A stretch of DNA of 47,931 nt from Vreelandella maris (GTDB taxonomy: Bacteria > Pseudomonadota > Gammaproteobacteria > Pseudomonadales > Halomonadaceae), in contig NZ_JABWCV010000029.1 of NCBI RefSeq assembly GCF_013371085.1, forward strand, positions 1 to 47,931, read 5' to 3'. A program made the translations under genes and the position numbers. Positions 23,682 to 33,086 of the stretch are shown here, piece after piece. Within the stretch, counting starts at the first letter, position 1, and each line of letters begins with the position of its first letter. The notes beneath the pieces were generated by a model. That model saw nothing but the letters and a program-made list of their open reading frames with translations, did not search any database and was not told the DNA's origin.

Positions 23682-24284
23682 ATGTCGCTGCCACTGATTG
23701 GTATTTTGCGCGGTGTAACGCCTGATGAGGCCGTGGATATCGCGGAAGCGGTGCTAGCCGCGGGCATCACCCAAATTGAGGTGCCGCTTAACTCACCCAA
23801 CCCACTAGAGAGCATTCGTCGCTTGGTGGAAGCATTTGGCGAGCGCGCAGTCATTGGTGCAGGCACGGTGCTCACGCCAGCTCAAGTACGCGATGTTCAC
23901 GCTGCTGGGGGACGCTTGATCGTTTCGCCCAACTGTCGGCCAGCGGTGATTAAAGAAACCCACCGGCTGGGTATGGCGAGTTGGCCGGGGATTGTCACGC
24001 CCTCTGAAGCCTTTGATGCACTCGATGCAGGGGCGACTGGGCTTAAACTCTTCCCCGCAGTACAGGTAGGATTAGAAGGTATGAAAGCGGTACGTGCCGT
24101 ATTACCGGCAGGCACACGGCTATATGCCGTGGGTGGCGTTGGGGTCGACAATTTCGCTGAGTGGCGCGCCGGTGGCGTCGACGGCGCAGGCTTGGGCAGT
24201 GCACTGTACAAACCCGGCCAAAGCGCTGCTCAGGTACGACAACAAGCGCAAGCCCTTGTTGATGCTTGGTCAGCGGGAGAATAA
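23682..24284 (+). CDS. dgoA: 2-dehydro-3-deoxy-6-phosphogalactonate aldolase
   Basis: Splits KDPGal to pyruvate and glyceraldehyde 3-phosphate. A class I aldolase of the KDPG/KDPGal family with 200 residues: Arg10 in ILRG, general acid/base Glu33 in IEVPLNSP, GAGTVLT (59-65) and Schiff-base Lys122 in LKLFPA. The tail ASWPGIVTPSEAFDALDAGA and SALYKPGQSA resembles DgoA rather than Eda. CGGAGA precedes the ATG. A separate KDPG aldolase (eda) lies at 27197-27859. Confidence 0.94.
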   Translation: MSLPLIGILRGVTPDEAVDIAEAVLAAGITQIEVPLNSPNPLESIRRLVEAFGERAVIGAGTVLTPAQVRDVHAAGGRLIVSPNCRPAVIKETHRLGMASWPGIVTPSEAFDALDAGATGLKLFPAVQVGLEGMKAVRAVLPAGTRLYAVGGVGVDNFAEWRAGGVDGAGLGSALYKPGQSAAQVRQQAQALVDAWSAGE

Positions 24285-24302
24285 TAAGGAGAGCAAATAA
24301 CA

Positions 24303-25199
24303 ATGAATACAGACATCAGTGTTTCAACGTGGCAGGCCGAGTTAGCGGTTGATAGCCGCTGCACGCTGGGGGAAGGCCCGCAGTGGGATGCTATTAATCA
24401 GCGCCTTTATTGGTGCGATATTCTCGGAAAGCGATTGCACTGGCTCTCCCCCGCTACCGGGGAAAGCGGCCACTATCAGCTTGATCATATGGTCTCGTTG
24501 GCCACGCCGCTTGAAGGCGGCGGGCTGCTGTTAGTCGGTGAAGACCGCTTATGCAGGTTCGATACCCATAGCGGTAGCGTAGAAACGTTTTGTGATTTCG
24601 AGACCGATAACCCGATAACGCGTAGCAATGATGCCCGTGTCGATTGCCATGGCAGTCTGTGGCTTTCCACCATGGGCAAGAAGGCCGAAAAAGGCGCGGG
24701 CAGCCTTTACCGCCTACATCGTGGCAAGCTCACACGGTTACGCTCCGGCTTAACGATTCCTAACGCTATTTGCTTCTCAGCCGATGGCTGCTTTGCCTGG
24801 CTTACCGATACGGTGACGGGCGTGGTGATGCGCTGGGCGCTCGACAGTGAAGGTTGGCCCAAAGGTGAACCGCAGCCCTGGGCGGACTTCTCCTCTACTC
24901 TGGGCAATCCTGATGGCGCGGTAGTCGATAGCGAAGGCTGTCTTTGGCTAGCACTGTGGGGTGCGGGACAAGTTGTGCGTCTGAATCACAATGGCGAAAT
25001 CATTGGCCGCGTTGAGCTGCCGGTTAGCCAACCTTCCTGTTCAGCGTTTGCCGGTCCCGACCTAAAAACGCTCTATATCACCACGGCCCAAGAGGGATTT
25101 AGCGCTGAGCAGCTAGCCCAAGAGCCAACGGCAGGTTCGCTTTATGTGGTCGAACTCGATATTGCTGGGCTAGCTGAGCCGCCGCTGCGCCTAGAGTAG
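24303..25199 (+). CDS. SMP-30/gluconolactonase family lactonase, probable galactonolactonase
   Basis: Six-bladed propeller lactonase of 298 residues. The divalent metal site is readable: Glu24 in LGEGPQWD, Asn154 in IPNAI and Asp204 in NPDGAVVD, with the substrate-side Asn109 in RSNDARVD. These are the conserved residues of the SMP-30 family. AGGAGAG precedes the ATG. As last gene of dgoR-dgoD-dgoK-dgoA it most likely hydrolyses galactono-1,4-lactone to galactonate, giving the front end of a De Ley-Doudoroff route. Gluconolactone or an arabinono-/fuconolactone are alternatives. Confidence 0.88.
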   Translation: MNTDISVSTWQAELAVDSRCTLGEGPQWDAINQRLYWCDILGKRLHWLSPATGESGHYQLDHMVSLATPLEGGGLLLVGEDRLCRFDTHSGSVETFCDFETDNPITRSNDARVDCHGSLWLSTMGKKAEKGAGSLYRLHRGKLTRLRSGLTIPNAICFSADGCFAWLTDTVTGVVMRWALDSEGWPKGEPQPWADFSSTLGNPDGAVVDSEGCLWLALWGAGQVVRLNHNGEIIGRVELPVSQPSCSAFAGPDLKTLYITTAQEGFSAEQLAQEPTAGSLYVVELDIAGLAEPPLRLE

Positions 25200-25203
25200 A
25201 TTC

Positions 25204-25315
25204 CCTGTCATTGCAAGCTCACTCACTGTCATTGCGAGCGAAGCGAAGCAATCTCGGGGTATCTGCCACCGGAAGTTGAGATTGCCGCGTCGCTGCGCTC
25301 CTCGCAACGACGTGG
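25204..25315. repeat. Palindromic intergenic repeat (ATTGCGAGCGAAGCGAAGCAATCTC type)
   Basis: The stretch CATTGCGAGCGAAGCGAAGC then AATCTC (about 25230-25256) is repeated inverted as GAGATTGCCGCGTCGCTGCG then CTCCTCGCAACGACG (25278-25312), forming a long imperfect hairpin. A partial copy, GTCATTGCAAGC, precedes it at 25207. This type of unit recurs in the intergenic DNA of many unrelated bacteria and looks like a miniature mobile repeat. It lies between the convergent lactonase and symporter genes and may also end their transcripts. Confidence 0.7.
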
Positions 25316-25337
25316 CCTCGTTCCCGACAATCCCAGC

Positions 25338-26933
25338 TTAACCAGCAAAGCTTATATACATAACGATCACTAACACCACCAACACGATGCCAGCAGGCAC
25401 GGCGCCTTTCCAGGGGGTTAGATCGACGTCGCCGCTGTATTCCTGAACCCAATCAGTTTCACGCGGGCGAAGCTTGCCGATGATCAGCATCACTGCCACT
25501 AATAACACGAACACCAGCGCCACGAAGTGGAACTCGTGCATGACCTGCGGCAGCAGCGTGAACGGTGGCACAAAATAACCGGCAGCAATCAATAAGCAAC
25601 CGCCCACCAGGGCAATCTTGGCCGCCATAGGCGGAACACGTTTGGTCAGCAGGCCAACCAGCACCACCGCTAGAATCGGAATAAAGTAGATCGCGTTCAT
25701 CTTCTGCAGGTAGCCAAACAGGCTTTCCTGGCCGGCCAGCAGCGGCGCGATGATCATGGTAATGATGGCCATGATCCAGCCAAACACCTTGCCTGATTTA
25801 ACCACCTGCTCTTCGGTAGCTTCTTTATTCAGTACGCCTTTATAGATGCCCAGGCTGAAAATCGTGGTGGTACTGTTAAGCGCAGAGTTAAACGACGACA
25901 GAATCGCACCCACCATCACTGCGGCGAAGAAGCCAGTGAGGTAAGGCGGCAGTACGTTAAATACCAGGTGGCCGTAGGCTTCATCGGCTCGCACGCCCTG
26001 GTCAGCATAAAGGTGGTAAGCGATGATGCCCGGCAGCACCAGGTACAGCGGCCCCAGCAGCTTGAAGAGACCGGTCAGCAGAACGCCCTTCTGGCCTTCG
26101 GCAAGGTTTTTGGCCGCAAAAGTACGCTGGATAATCTGCTGATTGGTGCTCCAGTAAAAAAGGTTGATCAGGAATACGCCGGTAAACAGGGTGAAAAAAG
26201 GTACTTGCTGATCAGCGCCGCCAATGGAATTAAGCTTGTCTGGGTCACTCTCTTTAAGGATATTCCAGCCTTCCATAATGCCCGTGCCGTCACTGACGGC
26301 CTGCAGGCCGAAATAGACGATGACAAAACCACCGATCAGCAGCCCGACGCCGTTAAGCGTGTCGGAAACCGCTACCGTGCGCAGCCCGCCAAACAGCGCA
26401 TACACTGAGCCGATAATGCCGACGATCCACACCGTTAACCAGAGCAGCGTCGAGGACGACTCAATGCCGGTTAATCCAGGAAGATCAAGCATTCCCTGTA
26501 ACCCGATGGCGCCCGAATAGAGGATAATCGGCAGCAGAATCACCGCGTAGGCAATCAAGAAAATAATATTGGTGATTAGCTGCGTCGTTTTATCAAAACG
26601 TATTTCGAGTAACTGTGGCAACGTGGCAATACCACTTTTCAAAAATCGCGGCAGGAAAAAGAGCGCCAGCGCTACCAGCGCAATAACCGCCACCACTTCC
26701 CAGGCCATTACACTTAAACCATCGGCAAAGGCAGCCCCGTTTAACCCTACCATTTGCTCGGTAGAGAGGTTGGTCATCAATAGTGAGCCAGCAATCAGCG
26801 GAAAGGTTAGCGTGCGACCAGCCAGAAAGTAGCCGCTGGTGCTTGAGTGATCATCGCGGCGCGTAATGCGCCAAGTGATAAAGGCGACAAGTCCTGTAAA
26901 GAACAGGAAGGACGCCAGGGTCAACGCGTGCAT
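25338..26933 (-). CDS. Sodium:solute symporter (SSS family), sugar transporter of vSGLT type
   Basis: A 531-residue integral membrane protein with about 13-14 hydrophobic helices. The segment [20 protein letters not shown] followed by [14 protein letters not shown] (near residues 33-66) matches sodium/glucose-galactose cotransporters such as Vibrio vSGLT, and [20 protein letters not shown] lies in the sodium-site helix region. GAGGTG precedes the ATG. It faces the dgo genes in convergent orientation but shares their operator, so it probably imports galactose, or another substrate of that pathway, with sodium, apt for a halophile. Confidence 0.9.
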   Translation of the reverse strand: MHALTLASFLFFTGLVAFITWRITRRDDHSSTSGYFLAGRTLTFPLIAGSLLMTNLSTEQMVGLNGAAFADGLSVMAWEVVAVIALVALALFFLPRFLKSGIATLPQLLEIRFDKTTQLITNIIFLIAYAVILLPIILYSGAIGLQGMLDLPGLTGIESSSTLLWLTVWIVGIIGSVYALFGGLRTVAVSDTLNGVGLLIGGFVIVYFGLQAVSDGTGIMEGWNILKESDPDKLNSIGGADQQVPFFTLFTGVFLINLFYWSTNQQIIQRTFAAKNLAEGQKGVLLTGLFKLLGPLYLVLPGIIAYHLYADQGVRADEAYGHLVFNVLPPYLTGFFAAVMVGAILSSFNSALNSTTTIFSLGIYKGVLNKEATEEQVVKSGKVFGWIMAIITMIIAPLLAGQESLFGYLQKMNAIYFIPILAVVLVGLLTKRVPPMAAKIALVGGCLLIAAGYFVPPFTLLPQVMHEFHFVALVFVLLVAVMLIIGKLRPRETDWVQEYSGDVDLTPWKGAVPAGIVLVVLVIVMYISFAG

Positions 26934-26990
26934 ATTGACTCACCTCATCATCATTATAAGTGGCACGCACGTTACGGTATGCGCGGATTA

Positions 26991-27005
26991 AAATGTCAGA
27001 CATAT
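26991..27005. promoter_or_regulatory. Second DgoR-type operator, upstream of the SSS symporter
   Basis: AAATGTC-A-GACATAT shares the perfect 11-bp core ATGTCAGACAT with the site at 20692-20706 and 16 consecutive bases overall. It lies 58 bases before the symporter ATG (minus strand). The recurrence of so long a match in exactly these two promoter regions supports one regulator for both. Confidence 0.72.
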
Positions 27006-27155
27006 TATTCAGTCATTTTAGACGAGCTGAATATAGCCCCGTTATACACCTTTGGTCTTAGTCGCTCCTTCAAAGCGCCAAGTGGGCACAGTCAGCACAT
27101 AAAAAAGCCCCGACTCTGTTCTTAAACATAACGTTTAAAAACATAAACCAGGGCG

Positions 27156-27192
27156 GCTGCCAGCGCTGCTGCTATTGATACGCAGCGGCAGC
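27156..27192 (-). terminator. Possible terminator after eda
   Basis: GCTGCC..GCTGC (27156-27172) and GCAGCGGCAGC (27182-27192) form a bulged GC-rich hairpin just past the eda stop. On the minus strand TTTATGTTTTT follows only after about ten bases, so termination strength is doubtful. Confidence 0.35.
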
Positions 27193-27196
27193 TTAC

Positions 27197-27859
27197 TTAA
27201 TGATGAAAACGCTCGGCTGATTGGCGGGCGAGTTCACGGATACCGTCCCAGTCTTCCGCTTCCACCATTGCTTTAGGCGTCAACCAGGAACCGCCGACAC
27301 ACATCACATTCGGCAACGATAAATAGTCATCGGCGTTATCAACAGTGATACCGCCGGTGGGACAAAAGCGTGCTTCAGGAATAGGCGCTCCAAACGCTTT
27401 GATCGCTTTAGCCCCACCGCTGGATTCCGCAGGGAAGAACTTAAACCGACGGTAGCCGTACTGCCAGCCGGTCATCAACTCAGAAACGGTTGAGACGCCT
27501 GGCAGCATCGGTACCGGGCTTTCCACGCCATAGCGGTAGAGAGCGTCGGTGGCACCGGGAGTTACCACAAAATCCGCGCCGACCTGCTCAGCTTGGCGAT
27601 ACTGGGCCGGGGTTAATACCGTGCCCACGCCAATGCTGGCACCGGGTAATGCTTCGCGCATGCGTTTAACCGCTTCCAGAGCACAATCGGTACGTAGGGT
27701 GACTTCCAGTACAGTTAACCCCCCTTCCACTAGGGCGCGGCCCAGCGGGACAGCGTCCTCCAAGCGCTCAATAGTGATGACGGGGATCACTTCAGCTTTT
27801 AAGCAGATGCTATCAAGCTCGGCGGTACGTGTAGACGGTAACTGTTTATCGATAGTCAT
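27197..27859 (-). CDS. eda: 2-dehydro-3-deoxy-6-phosphogluconate (KDPG) aldolase
   Basis: Final Entner-Doudoroff step: KDPG to pyruvate and glyceraldehyde 3-phosphate. From the ATG at 27859 (GGAG 8 bases upstream) the protein has 220 residues; an upstream in-frame TTG at 27877 is less likely. Glu52 in LEVTLRT, GVGTVLTP (77-84) and Schiff-base Lys140 in RFKFFPAE are visible, as is the FCPTGGI phosphate-binding loop (165-171). Third gene of zwf-pgl-eda, 71 bases after pgl. Confidence 0.95.
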   Translation of the reverse strand: MTIDKQLPSTRTAELDSICLKAEVIPVITIERLEDAVPLGRALVEGGLTVLEVTLRTDCALEAVKRMREALPGASIGVGTVLTPAQYRQAEQVGADFVVTPGATDALYRYGVESPVPMLPGVSTVSELMTGWQYGYRRFKFFPAESSGGAKAIKAFGAPIPEARFCPTGGITVDNADDYLSLPNVMCVGGSWLTPKAMVEAEDWDGIRELARQSAERFHH

Positions 27860-27930
27860 GAGTGAGTCTCCAAGCAAATTATTATTGACTAAGGCGGTTA
27901 ACTCTCAAGGGCGGGCCTAAAGGATTGACC

Positions 27931-28596
27931 TTAGGGCGCCCAGTAAATCGCCAGTGGGCAGGTTAAAAAGACACGTATCGGCAGTTGACGTACATCGTCG
28001 CCGTTCAATGCCTTGGCCAATACGGCGCGTTTATCGTCGCCGGTAATATGTAGAAAATGACGGCGCGCTTGATGTAAGCGATCCGCTGAAAAAGTAATTC
28101 GTGGCTGCGGCTGGCTAGGGGTGCGTACTGCCACAAGCAGCTCATCCGTGGCGAGTGCCAGGTCAAGCTCACGGCTGTCAGGAAACAGCGAGGCGGTGTG
28201 ACCATCGCCGCCCATGCCCAGAATTACGACGCTAGCGGGCCACGCCAATGCATCCATTCGCTTAGCGACTTCCTCGACCCCTTCTTCCGGTGTCGCGGCA
28301 TCACAAGTTAACGGTATAAACTGAGCGGCCGTCGCTTCACCCTGCAACAGGTGTTCGCGTACCAGCTTGGCGTTGCTATCGGTACTTTCCTCTCCAACCC
28401 AGCGCTCGTCGGCAAGGGTGATGTCAATGCGATCCCACGGCAGTGGCTTGGCCGCCAGCGCCTTAAAAAATGGTACCGGTGTCGAGCCACCTGAGACGAT
28501 TAACAGAGCGCGCTCTTGATGATTTAAATCGTCTTGAAGGGCTTGAAACACCGCTTCGGCAAGCTGCTCGGCGAGCTGTTGGCGTGCTTGGCTCAT
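27931..28596 (-). CDS. pgl: 6-phosphogluconolactonase
   Basis: Hydrolyses 6-phosphogluconolactone to 6-phosphogluconate. The 221-residue DevB-type protein shows VSGGSTP (34-40), ITLADERWV, DSNAKLVREHLL and the active-site block ILGMGGDGHTASLFPDS. Its ATG begins one base after the zwf stop codon (TAATATG), so the two are coupled. It links Zwf to Edd. Confidence 0.95.
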   Translation of the reverse strand: MSQARQQLAEQLAEAVFQALQDDLNHQERALLIVSGGSTPVPFFKALAAKPLPWDRIDITLADERWVGEESTDSNAKLVREHLLQGEATAAQFIPLTCDAATPEEGVEEVAKRMDALAWPASVVILGMGGDGHTASLFPDSRELDLALATDELLVAVRTPSQPQPRITFSADRLHQARRHFLHITGDDKRAVLAKALNGDDVRQLPIRVFLTCPLAIYWAP

Positions 28597-28597
28597 A

Positions 28598-30103
28598 TTA
28601 ATAATCCTCGTACCAGCTACGGCCGTCTTGGGTGATCATGGCGATGGAGGCGACCGGCCCCCAGGAACCCGCCGGGTAACGACGCGGCGGCGTGTCACGT
28701 TTTTTCCAACCGTCAATCAGTTGGTCACACCAGCGCCATGCGTGTTCGATTTCATCGCGGCGAACGAACAGGTATTGCTGCCCTTTCATGACTTCCAGCA
28801 ATAGCCGTTCGTAGGCATCGGGAATGCGCGATTTCGGGAAGGCACTGTTAAAGTCCAAATGTAGCGGGCCGGGGCGCAGGCGCATGCCTTTATCCAGGCC
28901 ACTGTCTTTGGTCAACACTTGGAGAGCGATACCCTCTTCCGGTTGTAAGCGGATGATCAGCTTATTGGAGGCAATATTGCGCTGGTCCGGGTCGAAGATA
29001 TAGTGCGGCTGCTGGCGGAAGTGAATCACAATCTGCGACAGTTTCTCCGGCATCCGTTTACCGGTGCGCAAATAAAACGGTACGCCCGCCCAACGCCAGT
29101 TAGCCACTTCGGTTTTCATCGCGACAAAGGTTTCGGTCTGGCTCTGGGTATTGGCGCCCTCTTCTTCTAGATAGCCGGGTACCGACTGTCCATCGCTGTT
29201 GCCCGCGATGTACTGACCGCGCACCACGTCTCGATCTAGCGCTTCGCCCACAAAGGGCTTGAGTGCTTTCAGCACTTTCACCTTCTCGTCACGGATGGCA
29301 TCGGCATCCAGGTTTGAGGGTGGATCCATGGCAATCAGGCAGAGAAGCTGAAGCAGATGGTTTTGTACCATGTCGCGCAACTGACCCGCCTCATCGAAGT
29401 AGCCCCAGCGACCCTCAATGCCCACTTTTTCCGCTACGGTAATCTCCACATGGGAAATGTTGTTCTGATTCCATTGTGTGCCGAATAGCGGGTTGGCAAA
29501 ACGTAGTGCGATCAGGTTTTGTACGGTCTCTTTGCCCAAGTAATGGTCGATGCGGTAAATCCGCGACTCGGGAAACACCTCGCCAATGGCGTCGTTAATT
29601 TCAATTGACGAGTGCAGATCGGAGCCAATCGGTTTTTCAACCACCACGCGGGACTCTTCATCCAGGCTTTTGCTGGCCTGAAGATGGCGGCAAATATCAC
29701 CGTAAATACGCGCGCCGACAGAAAGATACACCACCATCGGGCGGGGTGACCCCTTTCGCCACTGGCGGATCGCGTCGTACCCGTCGACACTGGAAAAATC
29801 GAGCTGCAGGTAATCCAGGCGGGCGAGGAAGCGTTCTAAGCTTTGCTTGTCCTGCTCGCCGCTTTTCAGCCGCTTTTGCAGCACGTCGTTAACCAGTTGC
29901 CGAAACGACGCCACGTCGTGCTCTTGGCGAGCCAGTCCCATGATGCGCGTGCTTTCAGGCATTAAGCCTTCACGGTCAAGATGGTATAAGGCAGGAAACA
30001 GCTTGCGCATGGCAAGATCACCCAGCGCCCCAAATAGCGCTAAATCGATAGCATTATTTGGATCGCCCAGCGGCGCACCGTGGGAAGCATTGGACTGGCT
30101 CAT
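28598..30103 (-). CDS. zwf: Glucose-6-phosphate 1-dehydrogenase
   Basis: Oxidises glucose 6-phosphate with NAD(P) to the lactone. The 501-residue protein has the dinucleotide fingerprint [10 protein letters not shown] (25-34), EKPIG (156-160) and the substrate site RIDHYLGKE (184-192). The fingerprint uses Ala-Leu where many relatives have Ala-Ser. GGAG precedes the ATG by five bases. A HexR-like operator lies 87 bases upstream. Head of the zwf-pgl-eda operon. Confidence 0.96.
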   Translation of the reverse strand: MSQSNASHGAPLGDPNNAIDLALFGALGDLAMRKLFPALYHLDREGLMPESTRIMGLARQEHDVASFRQLVNDVLQKRLKSGEQDKQSLERFLARLDYLQLDFSSVDGYDAIRQWRKGSPRPMVVYLSVGARIYGDICRHLQASKSLDEESRVVVEKPIGSDLHSSIEINDAIGEVFPESRIYRIDHYLGKETVQNLIALRFANPLFGTQWNQNNISHVEITVAEKVGIEGRWGYFDEAGQLRDMVQNHLLQLLCLIAMDPPSNLDADAIRDEKVKVLKALKPFVGEALDRDVVRGQYIAGNSDGQSVPGYLEEEGANTQSQTETFVAMKTEVANWRWAGVPFYLRTGKRMPEKLSQIVIHFRQQPHYIFDPDQRNIASNKLIIRLQPEEGIALQVLTKDSGLDKGMRLRPGPLHLDFNSAFPKSRIPDAYERLLLEVMKGQQYLFVRRDEIEHAWRWCDQLIDGWKKRDTPPRRYPAGSWGPVASIAMITQDGRSWYEDY

Positions 30104-30189
30104 CGTTGCTCCTATTTATAGTTAGTCAATCTAATGTAGTTAGATTACCTAAAACCTACCTGAAAGAAGACATTGTACGCAATAATTTG

Positions 30190-30204
30190 TGTAATTTTAC
30201 TACA
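30190..30204 (-). promoter_or_regulatory. HexR-like operator upstream of zwf
   Basis: Read towards zwf the site is TGTAGTAAAATTACA, the cleanest copy of the 15-bp motif in the window. It lies between zwf and trkH, 87 bases from the zwf ATG. Confidence 0.72.
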
Positions 30205-30359
30205 AAAATTGGGATTATCTACCGTCAACAGCTCATAACATTCTCTCTGCGTTGCTAAAGCGCGAAATGGGCCCGTGACAACAGAGCTATTCCACAAATA
30301 ATTATCTAAACGACTTGGTTTTTACAGACTTTTTATGGAAGGCCATGTTCTCTTAGCGC

Positions 30360-31883
30360 ATGCTTCAGAATACTAAATGGCGAGTCAGGTATATGACACC
30401 TTTTACACCGTTGTTTCATCGCAGTAGGGATATGTATCGGCACTGGGCCCCTGTCTTTAAAATCATGTCGATTCTCTGGGTAGTACTGGCCCTATTCATG
30501 CTGGCTCCTCTGATTGTATTGCTTGTCGAGCATGATCCCGACGCCCCCGCCTTTGGTATCTCTGTGCTGTTCATAGTGGGGGCGGCCGCACTTACCTGGC
30601 TACTCACCTTCCGGGCCACGTTGGAGCTGAAGCCCTGGCAGATGTTCATTCTGACCGCTGCCAGCTGGGTCACCATCAGCGGTTTTGCCAGCCTACCGCT
30701 CGTACTTGGCGCACCCCAGTTGACATTTACCAATGCCGTCTTTGAATCTGTTTCGGCGATTACCACCACGGGGTCGACCATCCTGGTCGGCATCGAACAC
30801 TTTTCCGATGGCCTGAAACTGTGGCGGGGGCTGATGCAGTGGATGGGCGGCATCGGCATTATCGTCATGGGCATCGCCATCTTGCCGTTTCTGAAAGTGG
30901 GCGGTATGCGGCTGTTCCATACTGAATCATCCGACTGGTCGGATAAAGTGATGCCGCGCACGGGTGGTATCGCCAAAGCAACCCTTACCATTTATGTGGC
31001 TTTGACCCTGGTCGCGATTGGCAGTTACTGGACCGGAGGGATGACGCTATTGGACGCCACCGTACATGGCATGACGTCGCTTTCCACCGGCGGATTTGCC
31101 AACTCCGACGCCTCCTTTGGAGCCTATAGCGGCCAGCCTTGGTTACTCTGGATGGCCAGCTTTTTCATGCTCAGCGGTGCGCTTCCCTTTGTGCTGTATA
31201 TCCGTTTTATACGAGGTTCAAGCAGCGCCTTATGGCAAGACCAGCAGGTACGGGGGCTGTTGCAGCTGCTGTTTACCGCGGTTCTGCTTATTAGCCTCTG
31301 GCGAGTTGCTCACGGAGATAACTGGTTTGAGTCGTTGACCCACGTCACCTTTAACGTCGTATCCATAGTAACCACCACCGGCTATGCCTCTGACGATTAT
31401 ACGCTTTGGGGTGCTCTCCCGATGATGGCATTTTTCTACCTCACCTTTGTCGGAGGCTGCAGCGGTTCGACCAGCGGTGGGATGAAAATCTTCCGCCTGC
31501 AGATTGCCACCTTGATGCTGCGTAATCAGTTGCACTACTTGATCCATGCCAATGGCATATTTACCACTCGCTACAATCAGCAGCCAGTAACCAGCGACAT
31601 CTCACGCAGCGTAGTCGCCTTTTCGTTCTTTTTCTTCATTACCATCGCTGCACTGGCACTAGGCCTTTCCGCGTTGGGACTTGACTTGGTAACCGCCCTT
31701 TCCGGCGCCGCCACGGCGGTTACCAACGTGGGTCCCGGTCTGGGTGACATCATCGGCCCTGCGGGCAACTTTGCCGCCCTGCCGGATGCTGCCAAGTGGC
31801 TACTATGTATCGGCATGCTGATGGGACGTCTGGAAATTTTGACGGTCGTCGTACTGCTGACCCCGATGTTCTGGCGCCGCTAG
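30360..31883 (+). CDS. trkH: TrkH-family potassium uptake channel subunit
   Basis: Inner-membrane potassium translocation subunit with the four-fold M-P-M build. Filter loops are recognisable at ITTTGSTILVG (134-144), MTSLSTGGF (238-246), VTTTGYAS (337-344) and TNVGPGLG (455-462). With the ATG at 30360 it has 507 residues, but no ribosome-binding site precedes it; later ATGs at 30393 and 30432 (the latter after AGTAGGGA, opening MYRHWAPVFK) give more usual N-termini. First gene of a four-gene operon with a two-component system and trkA. Confidence 0.9.
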   Translation: MLQNTKWRVRYMTPFTPLFHRSRDMYRHWAPVFKIMSILWVVLALFMLAPLIVLLVEHDPDAPAFGISVLFIVGAAALTWLLTFRATLELKPWQMFILTAASWVTISGFASLPLVLGAPQLTFTNAVFESVSAITTTGSTILVGIEHFSDGLKLWRGLMQWMGGIGIIVMGIAILPFLKVGGMRLFHTESSDWSDKVMPRTGGIAKATLTIYVALTLVAIGSYWTGGMTLLDATVHGMTSLSTGGFANSDASFGAYSGQPWLLWMASFFMLSGALPFVLYIRFIRGSSSALWQDQQVRGLLQLLFTAVLLISLWRVAHGDNWFESLTHVTFNVVSIVTTTGYASDDYTLWGALPMMAFFYLTFVGGCSGSTSGGMKIFRLQIATLMLRNQLHYLIHANGIFTTRYNQQPVTSDISRSVVAFSFFFFITIAALALGLSALGLDLVTALSGAATAVTNVGPGLGDIIGPAGNFAALPDAAKWLLCIGMLMGRLEILTVVVLLTPMFWRR

Positions 31884-31892
31884 CGAATTACC

Positions 31893-33086
31893 ATGAAGGA
31901 CGACAACATCATGCCGCTTGGCAAACCAATTAGCAGGTCCGCCTCGCACTTCGTTCGTCGGTTGCGCGCTCCCACGCCGTTTGAAATTCTCATCGCGCTG
32001 GCGAGTACTGGCGCTGCGCTGCTGATCGCCTGGGGACTGTACGCCTGGCTGGCACTAGCCAATCTTTCGTTGATCTTTCTTACCGCGGTACTCACCAGCG
32101 CTGTTTTGGCTGGAAGCTATGCGGCTTTGCTCAGCGCCCTGCTGGGGTTTCTGACCTTCAACTTCTGCTTTACCGTCCCGCATTTTTCGCTTGCGGTCGA
32201 AGAGCAGGAGCAGCTACTGACGCTGTTATTCTTCCTATTGGTGGCACTCGTAGTGGGCAAGCTCGCCGGTGATAGCCGACAACGGCTGCTGGAGCTGAGT
32301 GAGGCGCGCCTTGCTGAAGAGCAGGAAAGGCTGCGGTCCGCGCTACTCTCATCGGTATCCCACGACTTGCGTACCCCGCTGGCATCAATCATTGGTGCTG
32401 CCAGCTCGCTGCGCACCCTGGATGCTCAGTTGACCCAGCAGGATCGCTTCGAGCTGCTGGATGGCGTGTTGAGCGAAAGCGAACGGCTAAATCGCTATAT
32501 ACAGAACCTGCTGGACATGACTCGCCTCGGCCATGGAGATATGAAAAGTGAGCGTGACTGGGTCGCGTTTGACGACCTGGTCTCATCGGCTCGTAAGCGG
32601 CTGGGCAGCACCCTCAATGGCCTGCAGATAAAGCAGCACTGGCCTGACGACCTGCCGCTGCTCTACGTGCATCCGGCCCTGATCGAGCAGGCCCTGGTCA
32701 ATGTGCTGGAGAATGCGGCTCGTTTCTCGCCCCCAAATGGCTGCATCACAATCGAAGCCTGCTGCTCTAGAACTTACAAAGCTGGGAAAAGTGGCTCTGC
32801 TAAGCCCAACACTGATGATACGTCTACCCTGCTATTTTCAGTCACCGACGAGGGCCCCGGAATTCCGCCAGCGCTGAGCGAACGGGTATTCGATATGTTC
32901 GTTACTGGTCATGAAGGTGATCGCAGCCGACATGGAAGTGGCTTGGGGCTGGCGATTTGCCGCGGCATGCTGGGCGCCCACGCAGGGCAGATCCACGCTA
33001 GTCAAGGGCCCGCAGGGATCGGCACTACGATCACCATGTCACTGCCGCTACCCTCCACCAGCGAGGAGGCAGACAATGAGCAGTGA
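31893..33086 (+). CDS. Shortened KdpD-like sensor histidine kinase
   Basis: A 397-residue kinase corresponding only to the second half of KdpD: a DUF4118 region of hydrophobic helices (about 32-122), a short linker, HisKA with the phosphoacceptor His157 in SVSHDLRTPLASI, N-box Asn274 in NVLENAARF, G1 DEGPGIP (319-325) and GSGLGL (348-353). The N-terminal KdpD nucleotide-binding and Usp domains are absent. An insertion of about 20 polar residues (290-312) interrupts the ATPase domain. The ATG at 31893 is 9 bases after trkH; an ATG at 31911 with AAGGA ten bases upstream may be used instead. Position suggests control of Trk rather than Kdp. Confidence 0.88.
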   Translation: MKDDNIMPLGKPISRSASHFVRRLRAPTPFEILIALASTGAALLIAWGLYAWLALANLSLIFLTAVLTSAVLAGSYAALLSALLGFLTFNFCFTVPHFSLAVEEQEQLLTLLFFLLVALVVGKLAGDSRQRLLELSEARLAEEQERLRSALLSSVSHDLRTPLASIIGAASSLRTLDAQLTQQDRFELLDGVLSESERLNRYIQNLLDMTRLGHGDMKSERDWVAFDDLVSSARKRLGSTLNGLQIKQHWPDDLPLLYVHPALIEQALVNVLENAARFSPPNGCITIEACCSRTYKAGKSGSAKPNTDDTSTLLFSVTDEGPGIPPALSERVFDMFVTGHEGDRSRHGSGLGLAICRGMLGAHAGQIHASQGPAGIGTTITMSLPLPSTSEEADNEQ

